A stretch of 64,000 nt of DNA from Pedobacter sp. AK013 (GCF_014205835.1 NZ_JACHCQ010000011.1:62001-126000), one strand, 5' to 3'. Shown: positions 36,425-45,812, numbered from the stretch's first letter. Translations and numbers: made by a program. Notes: a model not told the origin generated them from the letters alone.

Positions 36425-37585
36425 TTAAACCTTAATAATAATGTTCTTTTTATACATAAAATATAATAACACATAGAAACCGAGCACATAGGTTATTGCC
36501 CAAACCAGTGAGGCATTTATAGGGCTAAAAAACGGAGCATAACAAGTTTCATAAAACCGGACCAGTAATCCTGTTTTGGTACCATTAGGTTTAGTAATCT
36601 GGATCAGGTTTAATACTCTGGGCATTAAGCCCGCTAAAAAAAAGACTGTAATGGCATTTACACCATAAACAACAAAAGGAGTGGTAAATTTTTTATAACC
36701 CTGAACATCAATGATCCAGTAACAAAGGGCCAATCCGATAGAGGCTAAGCCACCGGCATACAACACATAAGAGCTTGTCCATAGCGATTTGTTAATCGGG
36801 AATTGTAAATCCCAAAGTAAACCTAAAATAACTGCCGTAATCCCCGTAGTAAATAGCCAGGCAACCTTGGTTGGATTGTCTACATCTTTCCTGCGCATCC
36901 AAACCCCGACCAGGATACCAAATAAACAGGTACCTATTGCGGGTAATGTGCTCAAAATGCCCTCTGGATCCCAGGTTTTTGATGAAGCCCAGGTGTGTGC
37001 CTCTGTTAAAATTCCACGATCAATCCAGGCTGCTAAATTGGTTTCTTTTTCCAGATTGGGATAGCCAACTCCCGGAACAGGGATAAAGGTCATTAATGCC
37101 CAATAAACGGCAAGTATTACTATTAATGTTTTAAATATGGTTTTGTTGGAAACCTTGATAAAAATGATGCTGCTAATAATGAAAACAATGCCTATCCTTT
37201 GCAAAACGCCTAACAATCTTACAGTTTGAAAGGCCTCCCATATGGATCTGTTATCTATTATGGCGCTGATAATTTTCCCGAAAATAGCCAGGAAGAAACC
37301 CAGTAAATAAAGTATAATGCCACGTTTAACGGCTTTTATAATTGTTTTTTGATGTGTAGACGGATCGGCTTTGCTACTGCTCATGGCAAAGGCAATAGAT
37401 ACACCAACAATCCATAGAAAGAACGGGAAAATTAAGTCTGTTGGTGTACAGCCATTCCATTCTGCATGCTCTAAAGGGGCGTATATGTGCCCCCAGCTAC
37501 CTGGATTATTCACTAAAATCATCGCAGCTACAGTTAATCCCCTAAAAAAATCAAGAGAAAGTAATCGTTGTTTAGGCTCGGTCAT
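36425..37585 (-). CDS. NagX/HGSNAT-like membrane acyltransferase (DUF5009 type)
   Basis: A 386-residue membrane protein with about ten helices. It starts MTEPKQRLLSLDFFRGLTVAAMILVNNPGSWGHIYAPLEHA, then EWNGCTPTDLIFPFFLWIVGVSIAFAM, and it ends GFYVLLYFMYKKNIIIKV. This is the bacterial heparan-alpha-glucosaminide N-acetyltransferase/NagX family (with DUF5009), thought to transfer an acetyl group to glucosamine or act in GlcNAc catabolism. I chose the ATG at 37585; a TTG 24 bases upstream gives a poorer start. It is followed on the same strand, after 36 bases, by the LacI gene, so they may be one transcript. Confidence 0.85.
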   Translation of the reverse strand: MTEPKQRLLSLDFFRGLTVAAMILVNNPGSWGHIYAPLEHAEWNGCTPTDLIFPFFLWIVGVSIAFAMSSSKADPSTHQKTIIKAVKRGIILYLLGFFLAIFGKIISAIIDNRSIWEAFQTVRLLGVLQRIGIVFIISSIIFIKVSNKTIFKTLIVILAVYWALMTFIPVPGVGYPNLEKETNLAAWIDRGILTEAHTWASSKTWDPEGILSTLPAIGTCLFGILVGVWMRRKDVDNPTKVAWLFTTGITAVILGLLWDLQFPINKSLWTSSYVLYAGGLASIGLALCYWIIDVQGYKKFTTPFVVYGVNAITVFFLAGLMPRVLNLIQITKPNGTKTGLLVRFYETCYAPFFSPINASLVWAITYVLGFYVLLYFMYKKNIIIKV

Positions 37586-37667
37586 GGTTAGCTTGTTTGG
37601 GTTCAGCAAACTAATTTAGAATATTGTTTTTAGAATGAGAAATAAATAAGAAGTTGAGGAGATTATG

Positions 37668-37788
37668 TGTCATCCTTGAACAACGTGAAGGATCTTTAGC
37701 AGATGTAGTTTTTTATAATTCTTATCTAAAGATGCTACACTAAAAGATATTATGTTGTGGCAAGTCCTTCAATAGGCTCAGGATGACA
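37668..37788. repeat. 121-base element with TGTCATCCT/AGGATGACA ends
   Basis: TGTCATCCT at 37668-37676 is exactly the reverse complement of AGGATGACA at 37780-37788. Inside are further inverted motifs, including CCTTGAAC with GTGAAGG and CTAAAGATGCTAC. It looks like a MITE-type intergenic element. Confidence 0.6.
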
Positions 37789-37856
37789 GCTTTACGCTTG
37801 TCGCATAGATGTCCTGAAATTTGAGACTGAACTTGACGGGATGTTGTTAGCTTTTT

Positions 37857-37892
37857 TAAAGATGCTTCGTTGCGCCCAGCATGACAATCTGG
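37857..37892. repeat. REP-like remnant
   Basis: A short stretch reads AAAGATGCTTCGTTGCGCCC followed by AGCATGACAATCTGGG. It resembles the end of the GTCATGCTGAA-type REP family seen at 1685 and 15382. It lies just before the nagB terminator. Confidence 0.4.
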
Positions 37893-37897
37893 GAAGA

Positions 37898-37934
37898 ATA
37901 AAAAAATCCTGCTTTGAGTTAACAAAGCAGGATT
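37898..37934 (-). terminator. Intrinsic terminator of nagB-PIG-L
   Basis: A perfect 11-bp stem, AATCCTGCTTT with AAAGCAGGATT, and on the minus strand a run of T follows. It is 16 bases past the nagB stop. Confidence 0.9.
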
Positions 37935-37949
37935 GGTATTTATTTTAAA

Positions 37950-39875
37950 CTAGTCTTCAAATTTCCAGCGAACAAAAGCTTCCATCGCCTCGTATTCTGC
38001 AAGTCCGAGTTCATCATAAGCTCTTGCAGTATCACGGTTACGGTCTTCAGCACGTTGCCAGAACTCTCTTGAATCGTCGCCAGGGAAAACAGCTTTGTCT
38101 TTCTGACTTTGATGTTTAAAGATCGCATTTCTCTTGCGCTCCAGTTCTTGCGGAGAAATTGGAACCGCCATTTCTATTTCATAAGTTTCAAACTCATGCC
38201 ATGCACCGCGGTACATCCATAACCAGCAATCTTGTGCCCAAGCTTCAGTTTTGCGTAAGCGTTTTAGTGCTTCTAAAATAATTTTGAAACAAACGATATG
38301 CGTTCCATGAGGGTCTTCAAAATCACCGGCAGCATAAACCTGCTGAGGTTTAACTTCTTGCAATAGCGCCGTTGTGAGTTCGATATCAGCATCAGTTACC
38401 GGGTTTTTCTGAACCTTACCGCTTTCGTAGAAAGGAAGTGCCTGGAAATGGATATGGTCATCTTCTAAACCACAATATCTTGCGCCAGCTATGGCTTCGC
38501 CTTTTCTGATGAGCCCTTTAACTGTTTGGATCTCCGGTGTATCGATCTGGTTTGGTTTTTTCTGCTCTATAAAGGCCCTCATCTTATTATAAAGATCCTT
38601 TAATTGCGTATTGTCCATGCCCATTTTCTCTGTGAAGTCTACATTAAACTCTACAAAACGAAGTGCGTCGTCATCCCATACAGCAGTATTACCTGAGGTT
38701 TGATAAGCCACATGTACATCATGTCCCTGATCAACTAGGCGTAGAAAAGTGCCGCCCATCGAGATCACATCATCATCCGGGTGAGGGGAGAAAATAATAA
38801 CTCTCTTCTTAGCTGGTTCAGCTCTTTCCGGACGTTGAGAATCATCAGCGTTCGGTTTGCCTCCTGGCCAGCCCGTTATGGTGTGCTGTAATTTATTAAA
38901 GATATGGATGTTGATATTGTAAACTGGTCCCTTCTCAGTGGCCAGTTGTGCCATACCGTTATTGTTGTAATCGTCTTCCGTTAATTTTAAGATCGGTTTT
39001 TTTAACGTGTTGGCCAACCAGATTACTGCCTTGCGGATCAAAGCATCCGTCCAAACGCAATCTTTGACTAACCACGGTGTATCAAAACGGGTGAGTTCTG
39101 AAGCTGCAGGTACATCAAGGATAAACTCTACATGATCGGATAGTTGAAGGTATGTTGCCGGAACCTCGCCTGAAATTTCGCCTTCAACAGCTTTTTTGAT
39201 AATTGAAGCTTTTTTACGGCTCCAAGCCATTAATATAATTTCTCTTGCTTTGAAAATTGTACCGATACCCATGGTAATGGCCTTTGTTGGTACAAAAGTT
39301 TTCCCACCGAAATCGCGTGCAGCATCACGGCGTGTTAAATCATCTAAAGTAACTAAACGGGTACCAGAATTTGGTGCTGAACCTGGCTCGTTAAACCCGA
39401 TGTGACCTGTACGGCCGATACCTAAAATCTGGATGTCAAGACCACCAAGATCGCCGATTTTCTTTTCGTATTCCAGGCAGAAAGCCGGAATGTCTTCTAA
39501 TGCAAGTGTGCCATCAGGAATGTGAACATTTTTTTTATCAATATCGATATGATTGAAAAGGTTTTCGTTCATAAACGTAACATAACTCTGTGTCGCAGTT
39601 GGCGCCATTGGATAATATTCATCCAAGTTAAAAGTAATTACGTTCTTAAAACTCAAGCCCTCTTCTTTGTGCAGTCTAACCAATTCGGCATAAACTGCAA
39701 TTGGAGTAACACCTGTTGCTAAGCCCAGTACTGCAGGTGCGTTGTTTGCTTGTTTTGATTTAATGAGCTCGGCGATGCGGTGTGCTACATTAATTGAAGC
39801 AATTTTTGGATTTTCGAACACGCTTACTGGTAATTTCTCGAAACGTGTCTCCTCCAGTAGATTTAATCTAGCCAT
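37950..39875 (-). CDS. nagB: Glucosamine-6-phosphate deaminase-like protein fused to a PIG-L/LmbE deacetylase domain
   Basis: A 641-residue two-domain protein. Residues 1-290 are NagB-like: ITFNLDEYYPM carries D85 (equivalent to E. coli D72), and LGIGRTGHIGFNEPGS carries H158 and E163 (E. coli H143, E148). E. coli D141 is T156 here. Residues 355-641 are a PIG-L/LmbE domain with metal motif HPDDD (365-369) and DPHGTH (521-526), as in N-acetylglucosaminyl deacetylases. The pairing suggests deacetylation followed by deamination of a GlcNAc-type sugar phosphate; this is inference. Such long NagB proteins occur across Bacteroidetes. It is divergent from anmK and has a perfect terminator. Confidence 0.9.
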   Translation of the reverse strand: MARLNLLEETRFEKLPVSVFENPKIASINVAHRIAELIKSKQANNAPAVLGLATGVTPIAVYAELVRLHKEEGLSFKNVITFNLDEYYPMAPTATQSYVTFMNENLFNHIDIDKKNVHIPDGTLALEDIPAFCLEYEKKIGDLGGLDIQILGIGRTGHIGFNEPGSAPNSGTRLVTLDDLTRRDAARDFGGKTFVPTKAITMGIGTIFKAREIILMAWSRKKASIIKKAVEGEISGEVPATYLQLSDHVEFILDVPAASELTRFDTPWLVKDCVWTDALIRKAVIWLANTLKKPILKLTEDDYNNNGMAQLATEKGPVYNINIHIFNKLQHTITGWPGGKPNADDSQRPERAEPAKKRVIIFSPHPDDDVISMGGTFLRLVDQGHDVHVAYQTSGNTAVWDDDALRFVEFNVDFTEKMGMDNTQLKDLYNKMRAFIEQKKPNQIDTPEIQTVKGLIRKGEAIAGARYCGLEDDHIHFQALPFYESGKVQKNPVTDADIELTTALLQEVKPQQVYAAGDFEDPHGTHIVCFKIILEALKRLRKTEAWAQDCWLWMYRGAWHEFETYEIEMAVPISPQELERKRNAIFKHQSQKDKAVFPGDDSREFWQRAEDRNRDTARAYDELGLAEYEAMEAFVRWKFED

Positions 39876-39994
39876 TTTTTTTATATGGATTTTAATGTAC
39901 GGAGCAGTAAATATAGAGAGTTATGCCCAATTTGTAACAAAGGTTATTTACTTTTATTGCAAGTATTTATATAAAATTCGATTAGAGGGGCAGA

Positions 39995-40004
39995 CAAACG
40001 TTTG
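39995..40004. promoter_or_regulatory. Candidate LacI-type operator between nagB and anmK
   Basis: CAAACGTTTG is a perfect 10-base palindrome with a central CG, the pattern recognised by LacI/GalR-family regulators. It lies 24 bases before the anmK start and 120 bases before nagB. The LacI-family gene at 35369-36388 is the nearest candidate binder. Confidence 0.45.
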
Positions 40005-40027
40005 ATCTTTTTAAGATAAAAACCAAT

Positions 40028-41224
40028 ATGAACACACAGATTGAAAAGTTGTATTCGAAAGCAGGGAAATCAGAACGTTTTATTATCGGCTTAATGAGTG
40101 GAACTTCTATGGATGGGCTTGATATTGCGTTATGCTCAGTTAAGGGAAGTGGGGCAGGCACCAACATTCAGGTGCTGAAATTTAAAACCGGCGATTATAC
40201 TGATGATTTCAGGGCGAAAATAAAGGCTGTATTTTCTAAAAAAGAAGTAGACCTGCAACTGGTGTGCCTGATGAACGAGCATATTGCAAATACCCATGCG
40301 CAGCTCATAAACGAAGCACTAAAAGAGTGGGGTGTCCGAAATGAAGAGGTTGATTTTATTGCGAGCCATGGACAAACGATTTTCCACGCACCAAAATCTT
40401 TGCATCAACTGGCCGATTATCCTAATGGTACACTACAGATTGGTGATGGCGACCATATTGCCATTAAAACAGGAATTATTACGCTTTCTGATTTTAGGCA
40501 GAAACATTTGGCTGCAGGCGGGGAAGGCGCACCTTTAGCGGTTTATGGCGATTACCTGATATTTTCGGAGGCCGGAGAAGACCGCATAATGCTGAACATT
40601 GGAGGTATAGCAAATTTCACTTACTTGCCAGGGAGTACCGATGCCAGTGAAATTTTTTCGACGGATGTTGGTCCCGGCAATACTTTGATGGACCAGTATA
40701 TGCAGAAATATTTTAATCAATTTTACGATAAAAATGCTGCTGTTGCTTTGGCTGGTGAATTTAATCCCCGTCTATTATCTGCATTGTTAAATTGCAGCTT
40801 TTTCGATTTGGATTTTCCTAAAACTACTGGGCCTGAATTGTTTAACCTGGAATATTTAATAGAGGCCCAAGAGCAATCTTCAACAACAGCGCTTGGTAAA
40901 GAAGATGTAATGGCCACCTTATGTCATTTTTCTGCAGAAACCATTGCAAATGCGATAAAACGTTGTTTTGGCGATGAGGCCAAAGCGCAAATTTTTATGA
41001 GCGGTGGGGGGATGCACAATCCGCTGCTTGTTCAGCTTCTTCAGAGCAAACTGCCTTTTTGCAAATTCCTAACAACGGCAGATTTAAATATTAATCCCGA
41101 TGCTAAGGAAGCTGTTTTGTTTGTCGTTTTGGCCAACGAAGCGCTCTGTGGTAAACCAATAGACTTTGGCAATAGGCAAGGCGTGCCTTCGGTTTGCATG
41201 GGTAAAATCAGTTTACCAGCCTAA
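40028..41224 (+). CDS. anmK: Anhydro-N-acetylmuramic acid kinase
   Basis: A 398-residue sugar kinase of the ASKHA fold. The phosphate-binding motif is GLMSGTSMDGLDIALC near the start, followed by IASHGQTIFHAP, GEGAPLAVYGDYL, NIGGIANFTYLPG and DVGPGNTLMDQ. The C-terminal adenosine motif is MSGGGMHNPLL. AnmK converts 1,6-anhydro-MurNAc and ATP to MurNAc-6-phosphate in peptidoglycan recycling. It is transcribed divergently from nagB and comes before SusCD pair 1 with only 113 bases between. murQ, nagA and nagK are not in the window. Confidence 0.96.
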   Translation: MNTQIEKLYSKAGKSERFIIGLMSGTSMDGLDIALCSVKGSGAGTNIQVLKFKTGDYTDDFRAKIKAVFSKKEVDLQLVCLMNEHIANTHAQLINEALKEWGVRNEEVDFIASHGQTIFHAPKSLHQLADYPNGTLQIGDGDHIAIKTGIITLSDFRQKHLAAGGEGAPLAVYGDYLIFSEAGEDRIMLNIGGIANFTYLPGSTDASEIFSTDVGPGNTLMDQYMQKYFNQFYDKNAAVALAGEFNPRLLSALLNCSFFDLDFPKTTGPELFNLEYLIEAQEQSSTTALGKEDVMATLCHFSAETIANAIKRCFGDEAKAQIFMSGGGMHNPLLVQLLQSKLPFCKFLTTADLNINPDAKEAVLFVVLANEALCGKPIDFGNRQGVPSVCMGKISLPA

Positions 41225-41274
41225 TAAAATGCAGTTGTTTTACAGATTGTAAACCAGTTTGTATCTGTTAAAAA

Positions 41275-41304
41275 TTTGGTTTGTGTGGTATTTTGTTTAA
41301 TTTG
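41275..41304 (+). promoter_or_regulatory. Possible Bacteroidetes-type promoter for SusC1
   Basis: TTTG at 41275-41278 and TTAATTTG at 41297-41304 resemble the -33 TTTG and -7 TAnnTTTG pair, with an 18-base spacing. The start codon is at 41338. The -7 match is imperfect (TT for TA). Confidence 0.3.
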
Positions 41305-41337
41305 TTTTAAACTAATCTTCTAACAAAACCAAATTTT

Positions 41338-44300
41338 ATGGAAAAAAGTTACCTAAAATGGTCACCAGGATTCTTCGCAATTTTGTTGATCCCATTTCTG
41401 CTGCTCTTATCTAAAGGGGTGGCACAGGCACAAAACAAACGGTATACCATAAGTGGTAAGGTTACCGATGCGGCAAATAACAGTCCTGTCCCCGGCGCTG
41501 TAGTAAAAATTATCAATACAAATCTTGTAACAAGCACGAGTTCGGGCGGAATGTATAGCTTTTCGGTTGATTTAGCGCCTGGTAAATACCAGATCCAGAT
41601 TTCTTTTATCGGTTTTAAATCAAATATCGAAACTGTAACACTTGGTGAGAATACCACGGTTCAGGCAAATAGTGCTTTGAGTGGCGATGCAGTGGGGCTC
41701 GATGAGGTAATTGTTACCGGAACATCGCAGGGAACCACCCGTAAACAGCTCGGTAGTTATGTGAGTACGGTAAAAGGTGATGATTTAAATAAAGCACCGA
41801 GTGGAAATGCACTGGCCTCATTACAAGGTAAAACACCTGGAGCGCAAATCAGCCAAAATTCTGGAGATCCGGCAGGAGGGATTTCTGTTCGATTGAGAGG
41901 TGTAAGCTCTGTTAACTCCTCTTCGGAGCCGCTATACATTATCGATGGAGTAATTGTAAATAATTCTACAACCCGGGTAACCAATACTTCAGGAAATTAT
42001 GATAACATTAATAATGGAGTGCAGGTTGGAAATATTGGTCAGAACAGAATGGTTGATATTAGTCCGTCTGATATTGATCATATTGAGGTTTTAAATGGTG
42101 CGGCAGCTGCGGCCATTTATGGATCGAGAGCAAATGCAGGGGTAATCCAGATTTTTACCAAGAGGGGTAAAACTGGCGAGCCGCAGGTGAGTTTCAGTAC
42201 CAGTTTAACCATTAGTGAGTTGCGCAAACAAATTGATGTCAATCAATCGCCAGCAAAGTTTGGAGGACCAACAGATGGGCCAACTGCACAAACTCAGGAT
42301 GTATTATCCCCTGCATTAATCACAACAACTCCGGTAACCAGGTATAATTACCAGGATTATATTTTCAGGACAGGCATTGGAACAGATAACTCCGCTTCTG
42401 TTTCAGGTGGAAACGATAATACCAAGTTTTACACATCGGTCGGATATTTTTCAAATCAAGGAATTATAAAGAATACAGATTTTAAAAGAATGAACTTTAG
42501 GGCGAATCTGGATCAAAAAATTAATAACTGGGCTAAAATGACAGCCGGATTTAATTACGTACACAGCGATGCCAATGAAAAACCAGATGGAAATTCATTC
42601 TTTTCGCCGATGAACTCAGTCACTATTATTGGTAATTTTCACGATATTTTTGCCCGCGATATACTAGGTAACTTACAGGCTGTTGGCGAAAGAGGTCGTG
42701 TAAATCCAGTATCGGTTATCGAAGATATTAAACAACGTGAGTTTACTAACCGCATCATTGGCAATCTTGGCTTAAAGCTTAATCCGGTAAAAAACCTGAC
42801 TATCGATTATACCATGGGGGTTGATAATTCGATCCAAAATGGTACCACCTTTATTCCGCCATTTACTTATAATGTGAGTACAGGTTTTTATGGTGGAGGT
42901 GCTAGCTTAGATCCATCGTTAAATGGTTATGCCAGTGCGGCAAATGCTACTACAACGTTGTTTAATAATGAATTGAATTTTACCTACGATGCAAAAATAT
43001 CTGATCTGTTGGGTTCGACAACGCAGTTGGGCGGATCATATCAATATCAGAAAGATTTGTTCAGTTTGTTAAATGGCAGGGGCCTTGCTCCACTTATTCA
43101 AACTGTAAATGGTGCCAGTACGATATTGCCAAACAATGATAGCCGTTCGGAATTTTCTATTAGTGGAGCATACCTGCAACAGAACTTCAAATATAAAGAT
43201 CACCTCTTTGTAACAGGAGCTATCAGGGTCGATCAATCAACTGTTTTTGGTGAGGGTAATGGAACACAGTTTTATCCAAAAGCAAATGTAAGTTATGTTT
43301 TGTCGTCTGCTAACTACTGGAAGGATCTTGGCGTATCCTCATGGTGGAACGCGTTTAAACTTCGGGCAGCGTATGGCGAATCGGGTAATTTAACAGGTAT
43401 TGGTGCTTACGATCGTTTTAACGTGTATTTGCCAAGCGCGTTAAATAGTAAAACATCACTGGCATCTAGCAGCACATTGGCTAATAACGATGTTAAGCCA
43501 GAACGGCAAAAAGAGTTGGAATTAGGTACGGATATGTCATTTTTTAACAATCGTTTGGGCCTAACATTTAGCTGGTACAATAAAAGCGTTAAAGATCTTT
43601 TATTAGGAGTGGTAATTGCACCAACAACAGGATATTCCAGCCTTTTAGATAATATCGGGGGATCACTTAAGAACAAAGGGATAGAGCTTATGCTTACAGG
43701 CGTGCCATTAAAAACCCAGGATTTTACCTGGACCACTACTGTAATTTATAATAGAAACCGAAATAAAATTATCGGATCTGGCGCGCAGCGTTTAATCAAT
43801 ACCAACGCAGGGGCGCCAGTTTCTATAACAGATGGGTATCCTGTCGGTGTTTTTTATGGTACTTTTTTTGCCAGAAATGCCGATGGAAGTTTATTAACCA
43901 ATGCGCAGGGGATTCCATTAACAGAAAGAGGTGTTCAAAAATCGCCAACGGAATATAGTGTACAACGCGATGCAAATGGATTGCCTACAGGAGATCCTCT
44001 ACGTAAGGTTCTTGGTGATCCAAACCCAGGTTATACCGGATCATTTGTGAACGATTTTACTTATAAAAAGTTAAGCTTACACATTCAGTTGGATGCTGTA
44101 CAGGGCGGAGATGTATGGAACGCCGATTGGAGAACCCGCCAGGGTGTAGGCAATGGAAAAATTGCCGAAGCAGAGCAAATGGGCCAATTGCCTAGAGGTT
44201 ATGTAGCAGGCGCATACAATGTAGAAGAATGGCGTATTGATGATGGTTCTTTTGTGAAATTAAGAGAAATTTCTCTGAGCTATAATATCGGTAAGGTAAA

Positions 44301-44478
44301 GTTTGTTAAAAATCTCACCGTGAATATTAGTGGTAGAAATCTGGTTTCGTGGGATAATTACAAGGGCTATGATCCAGAACTGAACGCAGGTGGACAATCT
44401 ACAATTTTAAGAAACATAGATTTTGGTGCGGTGCCGATTCCACGTACATTTTCCTTTGGATTACAAGCTAAGTTCTAA
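41338..44478 (+). CDS. SusC/RagA-family TonB-dependent outer-membrane transporter (pair 1)
   Basis: A 1046-residue TonB-linked outer-membrane protein. It has a long signal region to VAQAQ, a carboxypeptidase-like regulatory domain (YTISGKVTDAANNSPVPGAVVKI), a plug starting LDEVIVTGTSQG with the SusC cue LRGVSSVNSSSEPLYIIDGV, and a barrel of about 800 residues ending RTFSFGLQAKF. It imports oligosaccharides captured with its SusD partner, encoded 26 bases downstream. The substrate is unknown; neighbours anmK and nagB suggest an amino-sugar-containing glycan. Confidence 0.96.
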   Translation: MEKSYLKWSPGFFAILLIPFLLLLSKGVAQAQNKRYTISGKVTDAANNSPVPGAVVKIINTNLVTSTSSGGMYSFSVDLAPGKYQIQISFIGFKSNIETVTLGENTTVQANSALSGDAVGLDEVIVTGTSQGTTRKQLGSYVSTVKGDDLNKAPSGNALASLQGKTPGAQISQNSGDPAGGISVRLRGVSSVNSSSEPLYIIDGVIVNNSTTRVTNTSGNYDNINNGVQVGNIGQNRMVDISPSDIDHIEVLNGAAAAAIYGSRANAGVIQIFTKRGKTGEPQVSFSTSLTISELRKQIDVNQSPAKFGGPTDGPTAQTQDVLSPALITTTPVTRYNYQDYIFRTGIGTDNSASVSGGNDNTKFYTSVGYFSNQGIIKNTDFKRMNFRANLDQKINNWAKMTAGFNYVHSDANEKPDGNSFFSPMNSVTIIGNFHDIFARDILGNLQAVGERGRVNPVSVIEDIKQREFTNRIIGNLGLKLNPVKNLTIDYTMGVDNSIQNGTTFIPPFTYNVSTGFYGGGASLDPSLNGYASAANATTTLFNNELNFTYDAKISDLLGSTTQLGGSYQYQKDLFSLLNGRGLAPLIQTVNGASTILPNNDSRSEFSISGAYLQQNFKYKDHLFVTGAIRVDQSTVFGEGNGTQFYPKANVSYVLSSANYWKDLGVSSWWNAFKLRAAYGESGNLTGIGAYDRFNVYLPSALNSKTSLASSSTLANNDVKPERQKELELGTDMSFFNNRLGLTFSWYNKSVKDLLLGVVIAPTTGYSSLLDNIGGSLKNKGIELMLTGVPLKTQDFTWTTTVIYNRNRNKIIGSGAQRLINTNAGAPVSITDGYPVGVFYGTFFARNADGSLLTNAQGIPLTERGVQKSPTEYSVQRDANGLPTGDPLRKVLGDPNPGYTGSFVNDFTYKKLSLHIQLDAVQGGDVWNADWRTRQGVGNGKIAEAEQMGQLPRGYVAGAYNVEEWRIDDGSFVKLREISLSYNIGKVKFVKNLTVNISGRNLVSWDNYKGYDPELNAGGQSTILRNIDFGAVPIPRTFSFGLQAKF

Positions 44479-44504
44479 TCATTGAAAAAATAAATTATAT
44501 CAAG

Positions 44505-45812
44505 ATGAAAAATTCAAGATCAAAAAATATTCACTACATATTTTTCTTTGCACTCGCCGTTTCACTGGTTGCCTGCAAAAAGGAATATTTAAACCCTAAT
44601 GGAGCTGTAGCGGATGATGTGCTCCTTTCAACAAGAGGCTTGACGGGAATTACGGTTGGCCTTCAGAAAAATTTCTCTACAACTAGGGCAGGACTTCTGT
44701 ATGCCGCAATTACAGTAAATGGTATCACTACGAACGAGTTAATTTCTGTTAATACAGGCAATACCAATGAAGATCGCTTAATGACGGGAGGTGTGCAGGT
44801 AGATGGTACAAATTCGGTATTGCTCAATGTTTGGACCAGTTCAAACAAAATCATTTTTGATGCAGATAATGTGATTAATAATGCCACTAAACTTGCTGAT
44901 AAAGGTTTGGCCTCAGGCTTAATTGCACATGCCAGTATTTTTAAAGCACTGGCTTTGGGTAATTTGTCGGAATTTTGGGAAAAAGTTCCGGCAGGAACCG
45001 GTCAGAATGTAACTTTTATGACAAGGGCAGAAGGTTTTAACAAGGCAATTGCCACTATTGATAATGCCTTGACTTTGATTGCAGCAAATCCAATTAGCAC
45101 CTCTTTTTTGAGTAATATACCTGTGGGAGTAGATATTCCGAATACATTAAATGCATTAAAAGCACGTTACGCCTTGTTTGCTGGCAATTATGCTCTTGCC
45201 TTAAGTAGTGCCAACGCTGTTGATTTAACCAAGAGGTCAGCACTGACTTACGACGCGCAAAATTTAAATCCAATTTTCGAAGTCGCTACCTCCACCAATA
45301 ATGTAATTCAACCTAAAAATATCAACTTAGGGCAAACTGGTGTTAATATTCCAGATGTAGGCGATGCAAGAATTCCTTTTTATACCGTAATTAATACTAC
45401 CGTGCGAATTAATGGTTTTGGCGCTGCTAGCTTAACATCGATTCCTGTTTATCTGCCTGGTGAAATGACTTTAATTAAAGCGGAAGCCTTTGCTCGGCAG
45501 TCTACTCCTGATCTGACAGCCTCATTAGCTGAGCTGAATAAGGTGGTAACGCGTCCGTCAACAGGCAATGCACTCGATGCAAACTACGGAATGGGAGCAG
45601 GCTTGCCTGCCTTAACAGGTAGCTATACACAACAACAGCTTTTAGATCTGATTTACAAGCACCGTTGCATCGAGCTCTTTATGTCTGGGCTAAAACTTGA
45701 GGATATGAGAAGGTTTAATCAGCCCTTAGCTGATCGCAGGCGTAATTTCTTTCCTTATCCTTTTGCAGAAAGAGATAACAATACCAACACCCCTGCTGAT
45801 CCAGGCTTTTAG
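44505..45812 (+). CDS. SusD/RagB-family surface glycan-binding lipoprotein (pair 1)
   Basis: A 435-residue lipoprotein with lipobox Cys C24 (AVSLVACKKEYLNP), followed by a SusD-type helical TPR-like fold. Near the C-terminus is the recognisable RHR/ELFMSGLKLEDMRRF (LIYKHRCIELFMSGLKLEDM), as in the SusD C-terminal domain. It ends ADPGF. It is shorter than usual SusD (500 or more residues). It lies 26 bases after SusC1 and is followed by a bidirectional terminator shared with the convergent deoR gene. Confidence 0.93.
   Translation: MKNSRSKNIHYIFFFALAVSLVACKKEYLNPNGAVADDVLLSTRGLTGITVGLQKNFSTTRAGLLYAAITVNGITTNELISVNTGNTNEDRLMTGGVQVDGTNSVLLNVWTSSNKIIFDADNVINNATKLADKGLASGLIAHASIFKALALGNLSEFWEKVPAGTGQNVTFMTRAEGFNKAIATIDNALTLIAANPISTSFLSNIPVGVDIPNTLNALKARYALFAGNYALALSSANAVDLTKRSALTYDAQNLNPIFEVATSTNNVIQPKNINLGQTGVNIPDVGDARIPFYTVINTTVRINGFGAASLTSIPVYLPGEMTLIKAEAFARQSTPDLTASLAELNKVVTRPSTGNALDANYGMGAGLPALTGSYTQQQLLDLIYKHRCIELFMSGLKLEDMRRFNQPLADRRRNFFPYPFAERDNNTNTPADPGF

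Larger units (their letters stand above)
37586..37949. other. Gap between NagX-like gene and nagB, with dispersed repeats and nagB terminator
   Basis: This stretch of about 364 bases holds no gene. It contains a 121-base inverted-repeat element (37668-37788), a REP-like hairpin remnant near 37857-37892, and the nagB terminator (37898-37934). The NagX-like promoter must lie in the first 80 bases; I could not place it. Confidence 0.5.
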
